Part shown: one piece after another, positions 1 through 5,439 of the stretch
How the letters are laid out: each line of letters starts with the position of its first letter
Numbering within the stretch: the stretch's first letter is position 1
NCBI GenBank assembly: GCA_905235885.1
Contig: CAJONM010000166.1
Location: 1 to 11,534 of the forward strand
Origin: an uncultured Clostridia bacterium
GTDB lineage: Bacteria; Bacillota; Clostridia; UBA1381
Direction of reading: 5' to 3'
DNA length: 11,534 bases
Program-made: the position numbers and the translations under genes
The notes under the pieces: generated by a model
Database searches by the model: none
The model's input: the letters and a program-made list of their open reading frames with translations, nothing else
Told to the model about the DNA's origin: nothing

Positions 1-730
1 CGATCATTACAAAAAGGCGCGCGTAACAGCCGAAAGCGGACTTATTGTCCGTGAGGGCGGCAGCGTAGAGTCGGGCAGTGTCGGAACTGTCGGCACAAAT
101 GAGGATCTTATAGTAGTAGGTCAGGAAGGTGATTATGTTAAGGTAGTATATGGCAGCGATTACTCTACAGGCTATATACTCAGCACAGGCGTTGAGCTTA
201 CGGGCGATTGGGTTAAAAAGGATGAAGTCCATGCCCAGATCAAGCGCATAGCCGCTCAAAAGGCGGAAGAGGCTCGCAGAGCAGCGGCGGCAGCGGCAGC
301 TTCGAGCAGCGCGGTATCAGGCGGCAGCGCACCGTCGATCAAATATACACCGTCGGCATCGGGCGGCGGTCAGTCGATCGTAGGCAGTGCGATGAAATAT
401 CTCGGAGTACGATATGTATGGGGCGGAACAAGTCCTTCGGGCTTTGACTGCAGCGGTCTTGTCCAGTATGTATGCCGCGCAAACGGCATCTCCGTACCGA
501 GGACGGCGGCGGCGCAGTACAGCGCAGGGCGCAAGATAAGCCGCTCAGAGCTTTGCGCAGGCGATCTGGTATTCTTCTCAAGCGGCAGAGGAATAAGCCA
601 TGTCGGCATATATGTCGGAAACGGAAATATGATACACGCTCCGCAGACGGGCGATGTGGTTAAAATTTCATCGATAAACACATCATACCGCATATCGCAT
701 TATGCAGGCGCGGTAAGAGTTACAAAATAA
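1..730 (+). CDS. SH3 - NlpC/P60 peptidoglycan endopeptidase, 5' end missing
   Basis: The reading frame is already open at base 2 and ends at TAA 728-730. About 242 residues are visible; the true start and any signal peptide lie outside the window. Visible residues 1-70 look like a bacterial SH3-type domain (motif GLIVREGG, later GYILSTGVEL). An Ala/Ser/Gly-rich linker follows, then a complete C-terminal NlpC/P60 domain from about residue 130. The catalytic Cys is in FDCSGLV (codon 449-451), the His in SHVGIY (599-601) and the third polar residue is probably His in MIHAP (635-637). Family members are secreted cysteine peptidases that cut peptide stems of peptidoglycan, often D-Glu to diamino acid bonds, in wall turnover or cell separation; SH3 domains help bind the wall. 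The domain call is firm. The exact bond cut and the physiological role are inference. Confidence 0.92.
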   Translation, partial: DHYKKARVTAESGLIVREGGSVESGSVGTVGTNEDLIVVGQEGDYVKVVYGSDYSTGYILSTGVELTGDWVKKDEVHAQIKRIAAQKAEEARRAAAAAAASSSAVSGGSAPSIKYTPSASGGGQSIVGSAMKYLGVRYVWGGTSPSGFDCSGLVQYVCRANGISVPRTAAAQYSAGRKISRSELCAGDLVFFSSGRGISHVGIYVGNGNMIHAPQTGDVVKISSINTSYRISHYAGAVRVTK

Positions 731-755
731 GAATATAATCTGCTTTGCGTTAAAT

Positions 756-799
756 AAAAAACAGGATACCGTTTTGCAAGGGACGGTATCCTGTTTTTT
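756..799. terminator. Bidirectional intrinsic terminator between convergent genes
   Basis: A perfect 16-bp inverted repeat has arms at 756-771 and 784-799 and a 12-nt loop. The inner stem is CAGGATACCG; the outer six pairs are A/T. It therefore gives a G/C-containing hairpin followed by a T tract in both directions. It follows the NlpC/P60 stop by 25 nt. The stop codon of the minus-strand regulator (799-801) touches the outermost base of the stem. Confidence 0.9.
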
Positions 800-1569
800 C
801 ATATCATATTATGCTTGATGCGCAGTCGGAAATCATCGGACGCCATGGCAATATATTCGGCGTTGGTAGGGTGCGGAATGCTTTTATTATCGCTTGAATA
901 TCCGAATATATCGGTAATAAGCTTCTTATTTCCGCGGCTCCATGAAACGCTTATCGCATGGCGGATCGCGCGTTCAACACAGCTTTTCGTAGTGCCGTAT
1001 CTTTCCGCTATCGTCGGATACAGCTTCTTTGTTATGGGCATGAGCAGCTGTGCATCCTGAGCCGTCATAAGTATTGCCGCGCGTATATATCTATATCCGC
1101 TCAGATGCGCCGGTATACCGAGACTTTTCAAAAACATACCTACGCTTTTATCCGTCGGGTCTGCTGCCGTCTCCGTCTTTTGTCGCACAGATGCGGTGCA
1201 AAGATCATACGCCGTTTCGCATACCTCGCTGAATTTCTGAGGCTTTATCATAAAATAATCAACGCCATATTCCGCCGCCGCGTGGATAAGTCCGTTAAAG
1301 GATGACTCCATATTCATTATTATAACGGGCTTTTTTTCATATCCGCTGTCTCTGAGCCGCCGCAAAAACCCGATCCCGTCAAGACGCGGCATTATCGAAT
1401 CCAGCACGATGACATCCGTATCGAGCGTAGCGAGCAGCTCCAGTCCCGACAGCCCGTCACAGGCATACGCCGCGTCAAGAAATCTGCCGCAGGATCGGGC
1501 ATATTCGGCAAGACCCTTTGCGTACGCGGTATCGTCATCTATCACCAATATCGAAATATCCTTTTCCAT
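799..1569 (-). CDS. spo0A: Spo0A-family sporulation response regulator (atypical)
   Basis: This 256-residue protein has a receiver domain (about 1-120) and a Spo0A C-terminal DNA-binding domain (about 150-250). The receiver has the acidic cluster D11-D13, phospho-acceptor D57 (VLDSIMP) and K109 (IKP). The effector domain is unmistakable: GIPAHLSGYRYIRAAI, KKLYPTIAERYGTT, VERAIRHA, SWSRGN, FGY and PTNAEYIAMASD. Spo0A is the master transcription factor for entry into sporulation, phosphorylated by a phosphorelay or by sensor kinases. Two residues are odd. Met87 sits where receivers have the switch Thr/Ser, and Cys replaces the Arg before VERAIRHA in B. subtilis Spo0A. I chose ATG 1569 because it follows AGGTGG (1577-1582) by 7 nt and starts MEKDISILVIDDD at the normal receiver N-terminus; an in-frame start at 1611 has no such support. 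It could be the cell's only Spo0A or a diverged paralogue. Confidence 0.88.
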   Translation of the reverse strand: MEKDISILVIDDDTAYAKGLAEYARSCGRFLDAAYACDGLSGLELLATLDTDVIVLDSIMPRLDGIGFLRRLRDSGYEKKPVIIMNMESSFNGLIHAAAEYGVDYFMIKPQKFSEVCETAYDLCTASVRQKTETAADPTDKSVGMFLKSLGIPAHLSGYRYIRAAILMTAQDAQLLMPITKKLYPTIAERYGTTKSCVERAIRHAISVSWSRGNKKLITDIFGYSSDNKSIPHPTNAEYIAMASDDFRLRIKHNMI

Positions 1570-1585
1570 TGCGTCACCACCTCGC

Positions 1586-1613
1586 TTTTGATGATGATAT
1601 TTTATCATCAAAA
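1586..1613. repeat. Perfect 10-bp palindrome over the -10 box of the Spo0A-like gene
   Basis: The arms TTTTGATGAT (1586-1595) and ATCATCAAAA (1604-1613) are perfect reverse complements with an 8-bp spacer. On the minus strand the palindrome contains the candidate -10 TAAAAT and extends to the expected transcription start. It is therefore more likely a DNA operator than an RNA hairpin. It does not resemble a Spo0A box. The binding protein is unknown. Confidence 0.55.
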
Positions 1614-1627
1614 TGCCGCAAAATCAA
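1599..1627 (-). promoter_or_regulatory. Candidate sigma-A promoter of the Spo0A-like gene
   Basis: Minus-strand -35 TTGATT (1622-1627), 17-bp spacer and -10 TAAAAT (1599-1604) preceded by TGA, an extended -10. The expected start near 1592 leaves a leader of about 23 nt carrying the AGGTGG ribosome site. The -35 matches the consensus at only 4 of 6 positions. Confidence 0.55.
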
Positions 1628-1675
1628 GGCGTTGTGGCGATTTGTAAGTATGATTTAATAGTTGTAAGCGCGGAT

Positions 1676-1710
1676 AAATACATTCTTAATATGTTCAAAA
1701 AAATGTATTT
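1676..1710 (-). terminator. Weak A/T-rich hairpin after htpG
   Basis: A 9-bp perfect inverted repeat (AAATACATT at 1676-1684, AATGTATTT at 1702-1710) has a 17-nt loop and starts 2 nt after the htpG stop. Only one G-C pair supports the stem, and no clear T tract follows on the minus strand. Termination is uncertain and read-through from htpG into the Spo0A-like gene is possible. Confidence 0.25.
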
Positions 1711-1711
1711 T

Positions 1712-3532
1712 TTACAGAAGCTTTTCCAAAAGCTCGTTCGAGCGTGCTATAAACCTGCTCATATGCTCCGCGTCAAGCGGACTGTGCGAGATCTTCGCAA
1801 GGTCGTATATATGGTTTATCGCAAGTTTTCTGCTGTCCTCGTCAAGCGACGGGAGCTTTTGTATGAGCTGATTTGCGCTGTTTATAACGAGAGTGAACTC
1901 GTCCTTGAACATATCCGCCATACCGGCGAATTGCTGACCGTAGCTCCTGTACATCTCCTGCATACGGCGCGACTCTTCGCCGAGAAGTATGACCGCCGGC
2001 ACAGATGTGTTCTTCAGCCTCTGCACCTCTATTTTAAGCCCCTCTTCGCCAAGCTCGGCGGTGAAAGCATCTGTAAGCGCCTTATCGGCGGCTTCATCGT
2101 TTTGCGACTCATCGGCAATGTCCGATATTGCCGAGTCGATACGCCTGAACTTTATATCGGGATTTTTCATCTCAAGGAATGAGATAAAGTGCGTGTCCAT
2201 CATCGTCGGCAGCTCAACGGCGTTCAAGCCCTGCTCCCTGAACATATTTATGTACTGAGATTGTCCGCGCGCGTCGGATATATAGTATATGTCCGCCTTT
2301 TCCTTTCCGTCGGTAAGCTCATTAATCGTTACATATTTTCCGTCAATATCCTTGTATATTATCGCGTCCTTTACCCGATCGTAGAACTTATCGTCTCTTA
2401 CGCAGCCGTATTTGACGAATACATTTATATCCTCCCAGTATTTCGCGTAGCTCTCCGGGTCCTGGTCGTGCAGGCTTACGAGCTTGTCGGCGACCTTGCG
2501 TGTTATATGATTGGATATTTTTTTTACATATCCGTCGTTTTGCAGGAAGCTCCGCGATACATTGAGCGGCAGATCGGGGCAGTCGATGACGCCCTTTAGC
2601 AGCATAAGAAATTCCGGTATGACTTCCTTTACATTGTCCGCAACAAATACCTGATTGTTAAACAGCTTTATCTGTCCCTCTATCCCGGCAAATTCATGGT
2701 TTATCTTCGGGAAATAGAGTATGCCCTTGAGGTTGAACGGATAATCAACATTCAGATGTATCCAGAACAGCGGCTCGTTGAAATCCATAAATACCGTTCT
2801 GTAAAATTCCTTGTAATCCTCATCCTTACAGTCGGACGGCTTTTTCATCCAGAGCGGATCTGTCTCATTTATCGGCTTCGGCTCAACGGCATCATCGTCC
2901 TTTTTCTCGCCTGTGCTTTCAAGATACACCTCGACCGGCAGGAAGGAGCAATATTTATTAAGTATCTCGCGGATCTTGAACTCCTCCAAAAATTCCGTGC
3001 TGTCCTCGGCGATATTGAGCGTAATCGTTGTGCCGCGCTCTGTGCGGCTTCCGTCTGTCAGCTCAAATTCCATGCTCCCGTCACATACCCATTTTGCCGC
3101 CGTTGCGCCGTCAAGATATGAAAGCGAGTCTATCTCCACCGACTCCGACACCATAAACGCGCTGTAAAAGCCCAGACCGAAATGCCCGATTATCTGCGAG
3201 TTGTGATCGTTTTCATCCTTGTATTTCTCCAGAAACTCCGTCGCGCCCGAGAATGCTATCTGATTGATGTATTTATCTATTTCCTCGGCTGTCATACCGA
3301 TGCCGTTATCGCTTATTATAAGCTGCTTGGCGGCTTTGTCGACCGTTACGGTTATTTTGTAGCTCTCGTCCGCCTCCGCCTCGCCGGCGAGCGCGATCTT
3401 CTTGAATTTTGTTATTGCGTCGCAGCCGTTTGAAACAAGCTCGCGCAGGAATATATCCTTATCCGAATATAACCATTTTTTTATGATAGGGAACAGATTT
3501 TCCGAATCGACGGAAATATTGCCCTTTGCCAT
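1712..3532 (-). CDS. htpG: HtpG, bacterial Hsp90 chaperone
   Basis: This 606-residue cytosolic, ATP-driven dimeric chaperone assists folding and remodelling of client proteins. The N-terminal GHKL ATPase domain has RELVSNGCDAI (catalytic Glu31, Mg-binding Asn35), DNGIGM (75-80), the lid glycines GHFGLGF (116-122) and GTTITLNI (about 167-174). The middle domain has DLPLNVSR (320-327), whose Arg is the conserved ATP-contacting arginine. The C-terminal dimerisation part runs to about 606. There is no long charged linker, as usual for bacteria; length is close to the bacterial norm of about 620. I chose ATG 3532, preceded by AGAGGTG (3539-3545) at 6 nt. An in-frame GTG at 3541 lies inside that ribosome site and is unlikely. 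A strong sigma-A promoter lies directly upstream, and I see no CIRCE operator. The Spo0A-like gene lies downstream on the same strand after 142 bp. Confidence 0.96.
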   Translation of the reverse strand: MAKGNISVDSENLFPIIKKWLYSDKDIFLRELVSNGCDAITKFKKIALAGEAEADESYKITVTVDKAAKQLIISDNGIGMTAEEIDKYINQIAFSGATEFLEKYKDENDHNSQIIGHFGLGFYSAFMVSESVEIDSLSYLDGATAAKWVCDGSMEFELTDGSRTERGTTITLNIAEDSTEFLEEFKIREILNKYCSFLPVEVYLESTGEKKDDDAVEPKPINETDPLWMKKPSDCKDEDYKEFYRTVFMDFNEPLFWIHLNVDYPFNLKGILYFPKINHEFAGIEGQIKLFNNQVFVADNVKEVIPEFLMLLKGVIDCPDLPLNVSRSFLQNDGYVKKISNHITRKVADKLVSLHDQDPESYAKYWEDINVFVKYGCVRDDKFYDRVKDAIIYKDIDGKYVTINELTDGKEKADIYYISDARGQSQYINMFREQGLNAVELPTMMDTHFISFLEMKNPDIKFRRIDSAISDIADESQNDEAADKALTDAFTAELGEEGLKIEVQRLKNTSVPAVILLGEESRRMQEMYRSYGQQFAGMADMFKDEFTLVINSANQLIQKLPSLDEDSRKLAINHIYDLAKISHSPLDAEHMSRFIARSNELLEKLL

Positions 3533-3564
3533 ATAAAACACCTCTTTTTTAATCTGATAACGGG

Positions 3565-3593
3565 ATTATAGCACCAAAAAAACAAAAAGTCAA
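3565..3593 (-). promoter_or_regulatory. sigma-A promoter of htpG
   Basis: Minus-strand -35 TTGACT (3588-3593), 17-bp spacer and consensus -10 TATAAT (3565-3570). The start is expected near 3558, giving a leader of about 25 nt. Its -35 faces that of the divergent transglutaminase-like gene with 18 bp between them. Confidence 0.85.
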
Positions 3594-3611
3594 CGCCTTA
3601 AAATAAAATTC

Positions 3612-3640
3612 TTGACAAACCACAAATTCTGCTATAAAAT
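3612..3640 (+). promoter_or_regulatory. sigma-A promoter of the transglutaminase-like gene
   Basis: Consensus -35 TTGACA (3612-3617), 17-bp spacer and -10 TAAAAT (3635-3640). It is back to back with the htpG promoter. The expected start near 3647 gives a leader of about 36 nt. Confidence 0.8.
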
Positions 3641-3682
3641 AAAAGAGGATTTATGTAGCGGAAACAGAAAGGGGTTTGATAT

Positions 3683-5131
3683 ATGAAAAAGATTATAAGC
3701 AGCATTATGGCGGCTGTTATGATGCTTGCCGCGAACGCGGGCTGCATCAGCGCGTCTGCTGCGCCCGTTCCCGAAATTTATCCCGTATCGGGTGGAGTTA
3801 TCCGCGAAGCGACGGAGATAGACATATCGGAAAATAATGGGCTGCGCATGGGCGAAAATGTGCCGATGGCAGATGCCAACACTACCAAGAACCCGTGTGA
3901 GTTTTTCAATTACGGCAGTGATTACGGATATAAGGATCTTGCGACCCGTCCAAAGGCGGCGGCGCGTCAGCGTATGTATGACACGCTTAAAGCAAGATGC
4001 GAGGCGCTTAGGGATTACACAGGCGATCTGAGTCTGACAACGCTCAATGTCGGAGGTGAAAACCGCGGATATTATCTGCTTCCCAAGCTCAAAAGCGAAA
4101 ATCACGCATATATTATGGAGAGTTCTCTTTCGTCAGATGATGTGGTAGAGGTATATTACGCGTTCCGAAATGATCATCCGGAATATTATTGGCTTTCATA
4201 CGGCATATTGTACGGTAGCGGATATATATACCCGTACCTGTTTGACGATGCCGGTTATCAGTACTACAACACCAGAAGACAGCTTGAAGAGGCGATCGAC
4301 AGCAATGTAAGCCGATACATCGATTCGGCAAGAACGGCAAGCGTGGTCAGTGAATATAAAATAGTAAAGCAGGTGCATGACGATATTATGGCGGATGTGA
4401 CCTACGGCTATGACGATGACGGTAACCCCTTGCAGGATGGATTTGCGCACAATATTGTGGGAGTGCTTGACGGGGACGAATCGACGCAGGCCGTATGCGA
4501 GGGCTATTCAAAGGCATTCCAGCTCGTTCTTAACGCGCTCGGTCTGGATGTGATATATGTTGTCGGCTACGGCAACGGCGATCATGCGTGGGATATGGTA
4601 CGGCTTGATGACGATAAATATTACTGGGTCGATGTAACATGGGATGATCAGTACGCCGAGTATTGCATTGAAGAAAACCTATACGATATTTATGATATAT
4701 ATGCGTATTATTTCTTTGCCAAGGGCGAGCAGGCATTCTGCAATGCGAGCGCGAACAATCACATTCCCGACAGCAGCGACTCAAGCGGCTTCACATATCA
4801 ATACGCGCTTCCCACCGTACCCGATGATGATTTCGATACGGCGAACATACGAAAGGATATTCTGCTCGTCAAAAATGCCGATATGACAAACGGCATATAC
4901 ACCTGTGACCTGTGCTTCGGCGACGATATCGACGGGCAGAATATAAGCGTGATGGTCGCGCTATATGACGAAAACGGCGTTCTTGCCGATGTTGACATAC
5001 AGGATATTTATATGGTCCCCAAGCGGCAGCTTACGGTATATTTGGGAAATGAAACCGTCAGCTACAGCTCATATAAGTTTATGATATGGGACGGGCTCAC
5101 CACGATGAAGCAGATAATAGAGGCAAAATGA
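3683..5131 (+). CDS. Secreted transglutaminase-like (cysteine protease-fold) protein
   Basis: This 482-residue exported protein starts with a signal peptide (MKK, hydrophobic core about 4-20, likely cut after SASA near 26). Residues 70-225 are Tyr-rich with no domain I recognise. A transglutaminase-like core spans about 226-325: Cys272 in AVCEGYS, His301 in GDHAWDMV and Asp317 in WVDVTWDD, the expected Cys-His-Asp order. Secreted bacterial members of this superfamily are mostly peptidases or amidases; true cross-linking has not been shown for most. The C-terminal 85 residues (about 395-482) look like a beta-sandwich ending in FMIWDGLTTMKQI, a tail I associate with secreted multidomain proteins of Clostridia. 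The start is set by AAAGGGG (3668-3674), 8 nt upstream, and by the signal peptide. It is probably a single-gene unit with its own promoter and a hairpin after the stop. Substrate is unknown; matrix or wall protein processing is a guess. Confidence 0.88.
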   Translation: MKKIISSIMAAVMMLAANAGCISASAAPVPEIYPVSGGVIREATEIDISENNGLRMGENVPMADANTTKNPCEFFNYGSDYGYKDLATRPKAAARQRMYDTLKARCEALRDYTGDLSLTTLNVGGENRGYYLLPKLKSENHAYIMESSLSSDDVVEVYYAFRNDHPEYYWLSYGILYGSGYIYPYLFDDAGYQYYNTRRQLEEAIDSNVSRYIDSARTASVVSEYKIVKQVHDDIMADVTYGYDDDGNPLQDGFAHNIVGVLDGDESTQAVCEGYSKAFQLVLNALGLDVIYVVGYGNGDHAWDMVRLDDDKYYWVDVTWDDQYAEYCIEENLYDIYDIYAYYFFAKGEQAFCNASANNHIPDSSDSSGFTYQYALPTVPDDDFDTANIRKDILLVKNADMTNGIYTCDLCFGDDIDGQNISVMVALYDENGVLADVDIQDIYMVPKRQLTVYLGNETVSYSSYKFMIWDGLTTMKQIIEAK

Positions 5132-5133
5132 AA

Positions 5134-5155
5134 TGAGAGGGCACGCGCCCTCTCA
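5134..5155. terminator. Hairpin terminator between convergent genes
   Basis: Perfect 9-bp stem TGAGAGGGC (5134-5142) / GCCCTCTCA (5147-5155) with a 4-nt loop. It begins 2 nt after the plus-strand stop and ends 1 nt before the minus-strand stop (5157). The T-rich tail is better in the minus direction (TTTCATTTTG) than in the plus direction, so it should serve the DUF1540 gene best. Confidence 0.75.
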
Positions 5156-5156
5156 C

Positions 5157-5321
5157 TTACTTTAATTCGAATGATGTGCAATCCGTACACTCTATCATAG
5201 TCGGGTTCGATTCGTGTGTTCCGACCATGATCGATGACAGTGTGCAGTAATCCTTCTCACCTGCATGGTTTCTGCACTGTGATACGGTACATTTGATGTT
5301 TTCGTTACACTTACAACTCAT
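5157..5321 (-). CDS. DUF1540 family small cysteine-rich protein
   Basis: This 54-residue protein has seven Cys (3, 5, 11, 16, 26, 45, 48). The pattern IKCTVSQCRNHAGEKDYCTLSSIMVG, then ECTDCTSFE, fits DUF1540, a short domain common in spore-forming Firmicutes and of unknown biochemical role. The spaced Cys suggest metal binding or disulfides, which is inference. I chose ATG 5321: GGGAGGT lies 7 nt upstream and the protein starts MSCKCNENIKC. A longer in-frame form from 5378 would add a hydrophobic stretch but would start within a hairpin and has no ribosome site. spoIIE lies 118 bp upstream on the same strand with no obvious terminator between, so co-transcription with a sporulation gene is possible. 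The leader carries a notable inverted repeat that includes the start codon. Confidence 0.85.
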   Translation of the reverse strand: MSCKCNENIKCTVSQCRNHAGEKDYCTLSSIMVGTHESNPTMIECTDCTSFELK

Positions 5322-5398
5322 AGCGAGTACCTCCCAATATAGATATAATAGAAATGGTTGCGCAAGAGTTCTGCGCAATTTTATTTTGCCTCGCTATG
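5319..5398 (-). repeat. Long-range inverted repeat in the DUF1540 leader, including the start codon
   Basis: CATAGCGAG (5319-5327) and CTCGCTATG (5390-5398) are perfect 9-bp reverse complements 62 bp apart. In a minus-strand transcript the upstream arm would pair with the segment CUCGCUAUG that ends in the DUF1540 AUG. An inner hairpin (5358-5378) would bring the arms closer. Whether it forms or regulates translation is inference. Confidence 0.45.
5358..5385 (+). terminator. Terminator-like hairpin in plus orientation without an obvious plus-strand gene
   Basis: TTGCGCA (5358-5364) and TGCGCAA (5372-5378) form a 7-bp stem with a 7-nt loop. On the plus strand it is followed by a T-rich run (TTTTATTTT, about 5379-5387). 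In that direction it looks like an intrinsic terminator, but no plus-strand gene ends here. It might stop read-through antisense to spoIIE, or only be the inner stem of the DUF1540 leader. Confidence 0.35.
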
Positions 5399-5439
5399 CT
5401 TTTTTATATGCTTGTAAAAATATGGATGTTTTGGTTTTT

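Noticed and set aside
1570..1611. Upstream start (1611) for the Spo0A-like protein
   Set aside because: It would add 14 residues encoded by the palindrome and ribosome-site sequence; ATG 1569 has the good ribosome site and family N-terminus.
1613..2182. 189-codon plus-strand open frame opposite htpG
   Set aside because: It is antisense to well-conserved htpG coding sequence, has no ribosome site and no recognisable domain.
3533..3680. CIRCE or other heat-shock operator upstream of htpG
   Set aside because: I looked for the TTAGCACTC / GAGTGCTAA arms and found none.
3683..3760. Lipoprotein signal in the transglutaminase-like protein
   Set aside because: Cys21 is preceded by NAG rather than a lipobox with Leu at -3. 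An ordinary signal peptide cut after SASA fits better.
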